Assembly (NCBI GenBank): GCA_046349935.1
Contig: JAXMBK010000004.1
Coordinates: 62,001 to 126,000 of the forward strand
Reading direction: 5' to 3'
Length of the DNA: 64,000 nt
From: CAIXSC01 sp046349935
GTDB lineage: Bacteria > Planctomycetota > Planctomycetia > Pirellulales > Pirellulaceae
Made by a program: the position numbers and the translations under genes. Each line of letters starts with the position of its first letter. Position 1 is the stretch's first letter. Positions 9,519 to 19,300 of this stretch are shown here, piece after piece. The notes beneath the pieces are model-generated. The model searched no databases. It saw only the letters and a program-made list of their open reading frames with translations, and had not been told where the DNA came from.

Positions 9519-12500
9519 ATGTCGCTGCTTTCTCCCCGTTCGTGGTTTTCGTCGTCTCGTACTTCGCGCGTCTCCACATCGTCGGTGCGGCGTCGCGCCA
9601 AGCGGCGGCTGTTGCTGGAAAGCCTGGAGGATCGTCGAGTACTCGCGGTATCTTACCTTGGTGGAAATAGCGGTGGTGGAGGCTTGCCGAATGGTTATTC
9701 GCTAGCATACAACGTCCCAGCAGGCTCGGATCGCTTGCTTGTCGTCACCACGGCAGTGGACAATGCTGCTGTCTCAAACGTCTCCTTCAACGGTTCCAAC
9801 CTGACAATGTCCGCGAGTTACTTGGCGGGCGCTGGGAGCAACGCCAGGATCTGGACGCTGCCGTTGGGAACTGGCGGCGCTTTCATCGACTCAGTCGTGT
9901 TTAGCACGACGGGTTCGGCCGGAGGTATTTTTTCCGTCAACGTTTTAGGGGGAGTGAATCAAGTCACCGCGATCGATGCCGCCCAAAGCAACTCCATTTC
10001 AATTGGCGCGAACTCATCGACGCTGGTGGTCAACAGTGAACCTGGCGACCTCGTGATCGACGCAATTGCCGTTACGTCTTCAGTTGGCTTTCTGTCTCTG
10101 TCGCCAAATCCAGGGCAATCGTTCATCGCCGGTGGTGGAGGAGGAGGTGGTGGTGTCTTCACCAGTGGTGGCGCCAGCCGGGCATTTGGGTCTAGTCCCT
10201 CGAATTCCATGGGCTGGACCATTTCTTCGAATCTCCCCACCGAAGTTGGGGCTCACGCCGCGGTAAACGTCAATCAGGTGCATCCCGCGGAGATCAACCT
10301 CGTCGGCAATGGCAACTCCATCTCGTCGGGCGACGCCACTCCCTCTCTGACCGATCACACCGATTTCGGAAGCACGGATCTCGCGTCGGCGGGCGTGACT
10401 CGCACGTTTACCATTCAGAATCTGAACGGCGCGGGAGACGCGACGCTCAACCTCACAGGCTCGCCGCGCGTGCAGATTTCCGGACCTGGGGCGGCGGCGT
10501 TCACGGTCACCAGCCAGCCCAGCGCCTCGGTCGCCGCGAGCGGCAGCTCGACGTTCCAAATCAAGTTCGACCCCGCTGCGATCGGCACTCAGACCGCCAC
10601 AGTAACGATTCAGAACAGCGACTCGAACGAAGGCAATTACACGTTCAACATTCAAGGCGTCGGAACGGCCGACGCGAATGTGACGCTGGCTGCCGGCGTC
10701 CTCACCGTGACGGGCGGGGCGATCGGCAACGGCCTGACGCTGACGCGCTCTGGCGCCAACCTGCAGTTCCAGGAGGCCAACGGCACGCTCGGGGCCGGCG
10801 CCGGCGCGACGCAGGTCGACAACAATACGGTGACGATCCCGCTCGCCTCGGTCACAAGCATCGTCGTCCAGGGACAAGCGGGGAACGACAGCCTGACGGT
10901 CGACTACACGGGCGGCAATCCGCTTCCGTCGGGCGGCCTGTCGTACGATGGGGGAACACAGACGACCAGCGATGAACTGAGTCTGGTGAATGGGACGACG
11001 TCCAGCGTCACGCACGCGTTCACCAACGCCAACGACGGCAGCGTCACGCTGACGGGCGCACTGGCGGGCACGATCACTTACACGGGGCTGGAACCGGTGG
11101 TCGACGGACTCATCGCGTCCGATCGCGTGTTCACGTTCAACGGCGGAGCGGAGACGATTTCGCTGGTCGACGCTGCGGGCGCCAATATGACGATTGATTC
11201 GACGTTGGGTGAAAGCGTCACGTTCGCCAATCCGTCGAATTCACTCACCATCAACGCCGGCACGGGCGACGACGTGGTGTCGATCAACAGCGTCGACGCC
11301 GCGTACGGTGCGTCATTGACCATCAACGGCAATGCGGGCGATGACACGATCAATTTGAACGCCGACGTCACGTTCGCCGCGAATCGCCACTTGAACGTCG
11401 ACCTCCAGGACGACGGTGGGCCGATCGGAGTCGACTCGATCAACGTCGGCGCGGGCGCGAATCTGATTCTCTCGGGGACCGGCGCCGCGACGCTCAAAGC
11501 CAGCCGATCGATCGCAGTGGCGACGGGAGCGAGCATCGAAGTGGTGGACGGCAATCTGACGTTGCACGCCAACCAGCAGCCCGGGGCGACTCCGGGCAGT
11601 TTCTACGGAATCGATGTTCAAGGCCTTCTGCGCACGTCCGGTTCCGGCAATCTCAACTTGGCGGGAAAGTCGGGAGACGGCGCGACGTTGGACGACGGTG
11701 TGTTCGTCCGCCAGGGCGGACATGTCCAAAGCACGGCTCTTGGTGCGTCCGCGGGAACGATCAGCATCGTCGGCGCCTCCGGTTCCGTCGGGACGGATAG
11801 CGACGCCGAAGGGGTCTCGATCGTCAGTGGGCGCGTCGAGTCGATCGACGGCGATGTTTCGATTACGGGAACCGGCGCCAACGCGACGGGCGCCAATAAC
11901 GTCGGCGTCTTGGTCGCCGACTTCGCGACGGGGACGACGTACGTGAAGGGAACTGGGGACGCCAACGTAACCATCAACGGAACGTCATTGGGCGGCGCGG
12001 GCGCGGGAGTGGCATTCGCCGGAACCCAGTCCAGCGTCGTTTCCACCAATACGGGCGTCTTGAACATTATCGGCGTCGGAGCAACGCAACAGTCGGTCAT
12101 CCTGAATTCGCCGGCGACGGCGGGTTCCAACGGGGGGCAGATCCTGGTCGAAGGGCGGAAAAATTTGGGGGGAACGGCTGGCAGCGTGACGCTCAACACG
12201 CCTCTTCTATCCGCCGGCGGCCCGATTACCGTGCGCGCGGACTTGAATATCGATTCCACGACCCAGGGAGACATTTCGACAAGCGGCGGGACGCTGACCG
12301 TCACGGCCGACTTCGACAACAACAACAGCGGCGCGATCGCCATGGCTGACGGCGCGGTGTACAACGCCGGCTCTGGCATCATCGATATTGACGCGGAAGG
12401 CGATATCACGCTGGGCGGCCTCGCGACCACCAACGCCACGAGTGCGGCCGTCGACATCCAGAGCGAGGACGGCGGCATTCTTGACGGCGGCGACGCGGAC

Positions 12501-15500
12501 CTCGACATCGTCGCCGCCGCCTCGGGTGCTGGGGTCGCCCTAAGAGCGCGCTCGGGCATCGGCTCGACCAACTCGCTCGACACCGACCTGCGTCTGCTTG
12601 CCGCGCGCAATACGACTTCCGGGAACATCGCCATCGCCGACTCGGGCGCGAACTCGAATCTGCTGACGATCGGAACCGTCGGCGGGCTGGTCGGAGTCGT
12701 CAATCAGGCGGCGGGCGGTACGTTGTCGATCAGCAACGCGAGTCCCATCACCGTAGCCTCGAACAGTTCGTCCGTCGGCTTGCTCGCCATCACCGCGGGC
12801 GAGACTGCGTTGAGCAACGATGATCTGACGGTCAATGCGGGCGTCGTGGTGCAGTCGACGGCCGGCGGCGTGACGCTCCAAGCGGGCGACGACATTACGC
12901 TCAACACCGGCAGCATCGTGCGCGCCGGCAACGGTCAAACGATGCAGTTGTTGGCCGACCAGGCGGCCGATCTTGACGTCACGATCGGCGCCGACGTGAC
13001 GCTCGCCGGCGCCCTTGAATTCTCGGGCGCTGGCAACGGAACCATTCTGATCGCCACGGGCGCCGATGTGGATTTCATTCGCTTCCAAGGCGTCGTCAAC
13101 GCCGGCACGGGAACCGTCACGGTCAATGCGGGCGCGGAATACGACTACATTCGACTCGAGGCGCCGTTCCCCATCGGCAGCGCTGTGACGATCAACGGCG
13201 AAGCGGGCGGCGACGAATTGATTCAGGATTACGATGCAGCCAGCCTGTGGACGATTGACTCGGTCAACCAAGGCGCCGTCACGGCAGCGGCGAGGACGGT
13301 GGCCTTCACTTCGATCGCCAACTTGATCGGCGCGGTCACGTCCCCGGACACGTTCGTCTTCAGCGACGGCGCGTCTCTCACCGGCGCAATCAATGCCCGC
13401 GGGCCGCACGACAGCGTCCCCGGCGCCGGCGACACGCTCGACTACTCCGCCTACACGACCACCGTTTCAGTGAACCTTGAGACCGGAATGGCGACGGGCG
13501 TGGTCGCCTTGGTTTCCGATTCCGTCGGATCGAGCATCGAGAACGTGCTGGGGGGAAGCAGCGACGATACGATCGTCGGCGATGCGGCCCGGAATCTGAT
13601 CCGCGGCAACGGCGGCGATGACACGATTAACGCCAAGGAGGCGGCCGATGACGTGGATGGCAATGCAGGCAGCGACGTGATTCAGGTCGAGGATGCTCAA
13701 GCGGAATTCGACTTGATCCAGGGCGGCCCCGGCGGCGTCGGCGACGCGACCGACGACGATCTGCTGATCAACGTCGGCGTTGGCGCGGTCACGCTCAACG
13801 GTTTCAACAGCCTGTTCGACGATTTCGCTAACAGCATCGACCGGTACGATGGAAACGGCGCGGCCCTTCTCGGAAATGGGGACGGGAATGAGTTGCACTT
13901 TGGGTTCACCGTGGTCGACAACACCACGGGACTCAATGCGGGCCTCGGCGCCGACGACGTCACCACGTCGCACAACAACGTCGATGAGGTGATTTACGAT
14001 GGAGACGCAGGGTTCGATCGAGTCACTTTGGTGTTCACGCCCGATCAGCTCGGCGCCTTCACGACCGATGAAATCCTGACGCTGCAGTCCTACTTGGTCG
14101 ATCCGACGCTGGCGCCGCTGACCATCACCGCCGACGACGATCTAGGCAACTTCGAGGCGTACAACTTCGAAGAAGCCTTCGCGGCCGTGTACGACGACGA
14201 TGTGATCATCGACATTACGGCCTGCATTCTGGCGATTGTGAGCGAGGATCAGATCGTGGTCGGCACCAACGGCGCCGATTCGCTGACCGGCACGCCCTTG
14301 GTGGACCTGATCTTCGGTCAGGATGGCAACGACACGATCAATGGCATGGCCGCAAACGACTGCATTTTCGGCGGCCGCGATCACGATACGCTCATCGGCA
14401 ACACGGGCGCCGACTTGATCCTGGGCGGTTCGGGGAATGACTCCATCAGCGGCGGCATCGACAACGACACAATCCTGGGCGGCTCGGGCGACGACGAACT
14501 GTACGGCGATCAGGCCAACGACTGGATTCGCGGCGGGCGCGGCAACGACCTGATACGCGGCGGTGCGGACGAAGACCGTCTGTACGGCGGCGACGGCGTC
14601 GATTCGATCTACGGCGAGTTGGGCCACGACCAGATTTGGGGCGAGGCGGGCGCCGATTACCTGGAGGGGAACGAAGACAACGACACGCTGAACGGCGGCG
14701 CCGATGACGATTCCATCTACGGCAACGCGGGCGTCGATAAGATTCAGATCCAGGGAATTGAAGGCCAGTTCGACGTGTTCGACGGCGGGACGCAGTTCGA
14801 TGACCTCGAAATCATCGGCGGCGCGCCGGCGGCCATCAACGGGTTCTCGCTGGCGACGAACAACGTCGAACGCATCCTCGGCAACGGCCAAGGACTGCTG
14901 GGCAACGCGAATGCCAACGTGTTCAACCTCACGGGGATCACGTTCACGACGCTCAGCCCGCTGGCCTTCATCAACGGTCTGGAAGGAAACGACCAGTTCA
15001 CGGGCAGCGAGTTCAATGATTGGTTCATCGGCGGCGAGGGGAATGACACGCTGATCGGCAACGGCGGCGCGGACATTCTGGAAGGCGGTGCAGGCGTCGA
15101 TTCGATTACCGGCGGCAACGGCAACGACACGATCGACGGCGGCGCCGACGGCGACTCGCTGCAAGGCGACGGCGGCAACGACATCTTCCGCGTCCGCGGC
15201 AATGACATGCTGACCGATACGCTGGTCAACGGCGGGGCGAACACCGACCGGATCGTGAACATGGGCGCGACGCCGGTGACGATCGCCGGCTTCAACGCGC
15301 TCGCGCAGGCGTTCGAGTACTGGGAGGGCAATAACCAGCCGATCCTGGGGACGAACGTCGCGAATGAGTTCGACTTCCGCACCTCGGCCTCCGCTTCGAT
15401 CATCTACTCCTCGTCCACGGTGGTCTTCGTGAACGTGCCCTACGTCGATATGCTGGACGGCGACGACCTGGTCTACGGCACCAACGGCGTCGACGACCTG

Positions 15501-15887
15501 CGCGGCGGCGTCGGGAACGATTCGATCTACGGCATGCACGGCGACGACAAGTTGTCGGGCGGCGCGGGGACGGACACGCTGAATGGCGGTTCGGGAATTG
15601 ATACGCTGGACGGCGGCGACGGCATCGACACGCTCACCGGCGGTGCGGGGAACGATTACTTCGTGTTCGCCGACGTCCTCACGGACAACGACGATCAGGA
15701 CGAGATCACCGATTACTCGTACGACTTCATCAACCTGCAGGCCTATGCATTGGCGTACGGGACGAACTACGCCAACTCGTTGTTCGCTGGCAACACGTTG
15801 ACCCTGTCGACAACCCCCGCGCCTCAGAAGAAGATCGTGCTGACCGGCGTCGCCTCAAAGCCCTCGGCGACGAAGTTCCTCTTCTAA
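9519..15887 (+). CDS. Giant LEPR-XLL protein: choice-of-anchor D domain, beta repeats, RTX repeats
   Basis: The protein has 2122 residues from ATG 9519, preceded by caggag; the frame extends upstream to 9336, but that stretch is not signal-like. The N-terminus is Arg/Ser-rich and ends in LLLESLEDRRVLAVS, the LEPR-XLL-type motif. A choice-of-anchor D (ASPM/HYDIN-like Ig) domain, with FGSTDLASAGVTRTFTIQN and FQIKFDPAAIGTQTATVTI, lies at about nt 10280-10670. A GLEPI module follows (nt 10880-11110), then about 2 kb of parallel-beta, filamentous-adhesin-like sequence (nt 11330-13200). After that come the QLGA domain with its cysteine pair (nt 14020-14370) and RTX blocks alternating with three copies of the 90-residue module (nt 13675, 14725 and 15185 onward). 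The tail is identical to that of the first giant protein. Only the last third is closely related to that protein; the heads are unrelated. Confidence 0.9.
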   Translation: MSLLSPRSWFSSSRTSRVSTSSVRRRAKRRLLLESLEDRRVLAVSYLGGNSGGGGLPNGYSLAYNVPAGSDRLLVVTTAVDNAAVSNVSFNGSNLTMSASYLAGAGSNARIWTLPLGTGGAFIDSVVFSTTGSAGGIFSVNVLGGVNQVTAIDAAQSNSISIGANSSTLVVNSEPGDLVIDAIAVTSSVGFLSLSPNPGQSFIAGGGGGGGGVFTSGGASRAFGSSPSNSMGWTISSNLPTEVGAHAAVNVNQVHPAEINLVGNGNSISSGDATPSLTDHTDFGSTDLASAGVTRTFTIQNLNGAGDATLNLTGSPRVQISGPGAAAFTVTSQPSASVAASGSSTFQIKFDPAAIGTQTATVTIQNSDSNEGNYTFNIQGVGTADANVTLAAGVLTVTGGAIGNGLTLTRSGANLQFQEANGTLGAGAGATQVDNNTVTIPLASVTSIVVQGQAGNDSLTVDYTGGNPLPSGGLSYDGGTQTTSDELSLVNGTTSSVTHAFTNANDGSVTLTGALAGTITYTGLEPVVDGLIASDRVFTFNGGAETISLVDAAGANMTIDSTLGESVTFANPSNSLTINAGTGDDVVSINSVDAAYGASLTINGNAGDDTINLNADVTFAANRHLNVDLQDDGGPIGVDSINVGAGANLILSGTGAATLKASRSIAVATGASIEVVDGNLTLHANQQPGATPGSFYGIDVQGLLRTSGSGNLNLAGKSGDGATLDDGVFVRQGGHVQSTALGASAGTISIVGASGSVGTDSDAEGVSIVSGRVESIDGDVSITGTGANATGANNVGVLVADFATGTTYVKGTGDANVTINGTSLGGAGAGVAFAGTQSSVVSTNTGVLNIIGVGATQQSVILNSPATAGSNGGQILVEGRKNLGGTAGSVTLNTPLLSAGGPITVRADLNIDSTTQGDISTSGGTLTVTADFDNNNSGAIAMADGAVYNAGSGIIDIDAEGDITLGGLATTNATSAAVDIQSEDGGILDGGDADLDIVAAASGAGVALRARSGIGSTNSLDTDLRLLAARNTTSGNIAIADSGANSNLLTIGTVGGLVGVVNQAAGGTLSISNASPITVASNSSSVGLLAITAGETALSNDDLTVNAGVVVQSTAGGVTLQAGDDITLNTGSIVRAGNGQTMQLLADQAADLDVTIGADVTLAGALEFSGAGNGTILIATGADVDFIRFQGVVNAGTGTVTVNAGAEYDYIRLEAPFPIGSAVTINGEAGGDELIQDYDAASLWTIDSVNQGAVTAAARTVAFTSIANLIGAVTSPDTFVFSDGASLTGAINARGPHDSVPGAGDTLDYSAYTTTVSVNLETGMATGVVALVSDSVGSSIENVLGGSSDDTIVGDAARNLIRGNGGDDTINAKEAADDVDGNAGSDVIQVEDAQAEFDLIQGGPGGVGDATDDDLLINVGVGAVTLNGFNSLFDDFANSIDRYDGNGAALLGNGDGNELHFGFTVVDNTTGLNAGLGADDVTTSHNNVDEVIYDGDAGFDRVTLVFTPDQLGAFTTDEILTLQSYLVDPTLAPLTITADDDLGNFEAYNFEEAFAAVYDDDVIIDITACILAIVSEDQIVVGTNGADSLTGTPLVDLIFGQDGNDTINGMAANDCIFGGRDHDTLIGNTGADLILGGSGNDSISGGIDNDTILGGSGDDELYGDQANDWIRGGRGNDLIRGGADEDRLYGGDGVDSIYGELGHDQIWGEAGADYLEGNEDNDTLNGGADDDSIYGNAGVDKIQIQGIEGQFDVFDGGTQFDDLEIIGGAPAAINGFSLATNNVERILGNGQGLLGNANANVFNLTGITFTTLSPLAFINGLEGNDQFTGSEFNDWFIGGEGNDTLIGNGGADILEGGAGVDSITGGNGNDTIDGGADGDSLQGDGGNDIFRVRGNDMLTDTLVNGGANTDRIVNMGATPVTIAGFNALAQAFEYWEGNNQPILGTNVANEFDFRTSASASIIYSSSTVVFVNVPYVDMLDGDDLVYGTNGVDDLRGGVGNDSIYGMHGDDKLSGGAGTDTLNGGSGIDTLDGGDGIDTLTGGAGNDYFVFADVLTDNDDQDEITDYSYDFINLQAYALAYGTNYANSLFAGNTLTLSTTPAPQKKIVLTGVASKPSATKFLF

Positions 15888-15940
15888 ACGGGGCCGCTCC
15901 CCTGCTCGACGACATCGAGCATCGAACCTGATTCCACCAT

Positions 15941-15978
15941 CACGCCTCGCGATCCTTGGGGATCTCGAGGCGTGTTTT
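15941..15978 (+). terminator. Rho-independent terminator after the second giant gene
   Basis: The stem pairs cacgcctcg with cgaggcgtg, with an inner gatcc/ggatc, and is followed at once by TTTT (15975-15978). It lies 54 bases after the stop codon. Confidence 0.8.
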
Positions 15979-16315
15979 CGTTCGCGGGCGTTTTACGTCG
16001 GGCGAGCGTATCTGGAGTAACCCGTTTGCGGCGAGCGAGTTGGCGCGCGCGCGAGTGGTTTCGCACGGGGTTGCACAGCGGCGACGCGACATGTGGTGCA
16101 TTTGCCGCGGTCGCAGCGTTTGAGCAACGCGTAAGGATGGTGCGAGTTACGTCAGGGGAGGCAACTCGCGCGAAAGCAATCGACTTTCTTGGGTATGAAG
16201 AATGCTTGTTTCACCAGTGAAGGAGTACTGCGGCGTGCAGTACGACGTAGTGCTCTGACCCACCAGACTCGCGGCCAATTCCAAGGGTTCGCCGCCCAGA
16301 GTGAGGAGCACAGTC
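15979..16315. other. Spacer before the third giant gene with a small inverted repeat
   Basis: No gene is visible. A perfect inverted repeat, gtactgc (16225-16231) and gcagtac (16237-16243), lies about 70 bases before the next start. It could be an operator or leader hairpin, but no regulator is known. AGGAG at 16304-16308 is the ribosome-binding site of the next gene. Confidence 0.35.
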
Positions 16316-19300
16316 ATGAACGCCGTCACGTCGCTCGCCTCCCATCGCTTGCAAGCCGATCACTCATCCTGGTCCGCGAACCGCCGACGAAAATCCCCCG
16401 CCGCACGCCGCCGCCAACTGTTCGTGGAACAGTTGGAAGATCGCAGCCTTCTGGCGGCGAATCTGTTGAGCGCCTTGTTCATTGGCGGTGCAGGCGACCA
16501 GCGCGGTACGGACCTCGTCGTTGATTCGGGGATGGCGTACGTCGTGGGAAATGGGCCCGAGGCGCAGAGTCCGGCGGATAATGCGATCATCGCACGGTTG
16601 TCGTTGCCAACTTCCGGCACGGGTGCGGCGGCGACGGATTGGACCGCAAATTGGTCGCAAGGCAACCTATTCGGCGCGACCGTCGCCAACGGCGGCCTGT
16701 ACGGCGTTGGATGGAGCTATCCGGGGCAAGGCATCACGACCGATGGCGTCGGAGGTTCGGAAGTCAAATCGGTTGTGGCGAAAATCTCTACCACTTCCGG
16801 TGGAGTGAACTGGGCGACAGCGGTGCCTGTCGCATTCAATTCCTCGTCGGGGACTGACTATTTCGTCTACGGTGGTGTTGAGTCCCACAATCGGGTCGTG
16901 AGCGCTACAATCGGTGGAACTCCGTACCTGTTGGTTGCTGGAGGCGGACAGCCTTGGAGTTACTCCAGTCTAATCCTGGCGAAATATGACTTAAATGGAA
17001 ATCTAATCCAAGCAACTCCAGACGTCGTCGCGGGGTATAGCTTTCAAACCTACAATTCCGCCAGTGGTGGGAGTGGTGGATACGATGTTGTGGAGTTCAA
17101 CGGCAACGTCTTCCTCGCGGGAACGGCTGGCATTCCTGCTGGATATGGCGATGCAACGGCACGTCCTACGCTTTGGAAGTTTGACTCGAATTTGGTCTAT
17201 CAGTCGTACTCGCGTGATTTGGGGCTGACAGGCGAACTGAGGGGCTTGGCGGTCGAGGGAAACAAAATCTATGCGGTCGGTGCTACGGCCGGTGCGAATG
17301 CGGACCTGATCGTCAAACGATTCGATGCCAATGGAAACCTGGAGGCGACGAACGTCGTGAACCTTGGCGGCAACGATATGTTCAAAGACGTTGTGTCGCT
17401 CAACGGAAAACTCTACGCGACAGGCAGCACGAATGTCGGCGGCAACGACGACCTCATTCTCGTGGAGATTGACCCTGCCACGCTAACGATGAGTGCGCCC
17501 GTCGCCTTTGGCGGCGCGAATGCCGAAATGGGATCGGCGATCACGACCGACGGGACTCGGCTTTATGTCGTCGGCGAATCTCGCAGTTTCGCCTATGGCG
17601 GCAATGCTGTGGGCCAAAACGACATCGTTCTGCTGACCTTCGATCTCCCGAGCACACAGGTCTCGGTAAGCGGCGGTCAGATGCTGGTCCAGGACATTTC
17701 TTCAGGCGGCAAAGACGATTCGTTGACCATCACGTATTCCTCGTCGTTGGGGCTGTTGTACGTCCAAGATCCCGTGAATTGCATTACAGCCGGCGTGGGC
17801 GCAACGGCCGTCGACAGTCACACTGTCAGCGTCCCGCTCGCTTCCGTCTCGTCGATCCTCGTCGACACGCTCGCGGGCCAGGATAAGTTGACGCTCGACT
17901 ACTCGACGGGCAACTTTGCGCTCCCTGTGACGTTCGACGCCGGGACCGAATTCGACGGGCTCGTCATTCAGGGCGGCGCGTTTACGAATGTGACATTCAA
18001 CTACGATTCGGCGATCGCCAATCCGAACGTGCAATCGGGCACGATTACGCAAGACGGCACGACCATCTCCTACACGGGACTCGAACCGATCGCGTATCAG
18101 GCGACGTCGGTCGCGAACTACGTCTTCAATCTGCCGGGAACCGGTGACAATGCGGTGCTTGGCGACGACGCGCCGTTGCCGTCGCAGATCGGCATGCTGC
18201 GGTTGTCTAGCACTGCGGGAACGCCGACCTTTGAAATGACCGACTTCGTCGTTCCCACCGGTTCGGCGCTGATCAATCTCGGCGGCGACTCGGCGGTGTT
18301 CAACGTGGCGGCGGGATTCGCCGGTGAAACGGTCGGCGCGAGCTTCGTGATCGACGGCCAAGCCGGCGGCGACTCCATCACGGTCGACTCGACGATCCTC
18401 ACCGGTCTCACGCTGCGCGGCGGACTGGGCGACGACACGCTGGTCGGCGGCGGCGGCGCTGATCTGCTCGAGGGCGGCGGCGGCGACGATACGTTGAATG
18501 GAGGCGCCGGCGACGATACGGTCGAAGGCGGCGCGGGGAACGACCTGCTCCAAGCAACGGGCGCCGAAGCGTTGAACGATGTGATGGTTGGAGGCCCCGG
18601 CGCCGCGGGGGACGCCTCGGACTACGACGTGCTGAAGAACATTGGCGCCGGCGACGTCGTGCTCGGCGGCTTCAATAGCTTCTTCGATGTGTTCACGAAC
18701 AGCATCGACGAGTACGACGGCGGAGCGGCCAATCTGCTGGGAGACGGCAACGCCAACCTCCTCCATTTGGGCTTCACGCGGATCGTCAATACGCTCGGCG
18801 TCGACAGCGGCGCGGGACCGGACGACGTGACGACGTCGCATGCCAACGCGACGACGAGCCCCGTGGCCTACTTGGGCGGCGACACGCTGGCCAACGACCC
18901 GACCGACAACGGCGACCATGTGACCATCGTGCTGACTCCCAATCAGCTCGGCGCCATCGCCGCCACGTGGGCCGACGTCTTGGCGCTGCAAGCCTACCTC
19001 GCGCACCCAACCAACGCCACGTTGACCGTGACCGCGGCGGTCGCGAAGGGGAACCTCACGGCGGCCAATTTTGAGTCGGCATCGCTGGCGATCTACGACG
19101 ATCACGTCATCGTCGACATCACTCCTTGCTTTATGGGAATCACGAGCATCACGCAGATTCAGATCGGCAGCGATTCGGCCGCCGACACGCTCGTCGGCAC
19201 GTCGCTCAACGACTTGATCTTCGGACAAGGCGGCGACGACGTGATCGACGGTGCGGCCGGCAACGACTGCATCTTCGGCGGCGCGGGCGCTGACTCGCTG

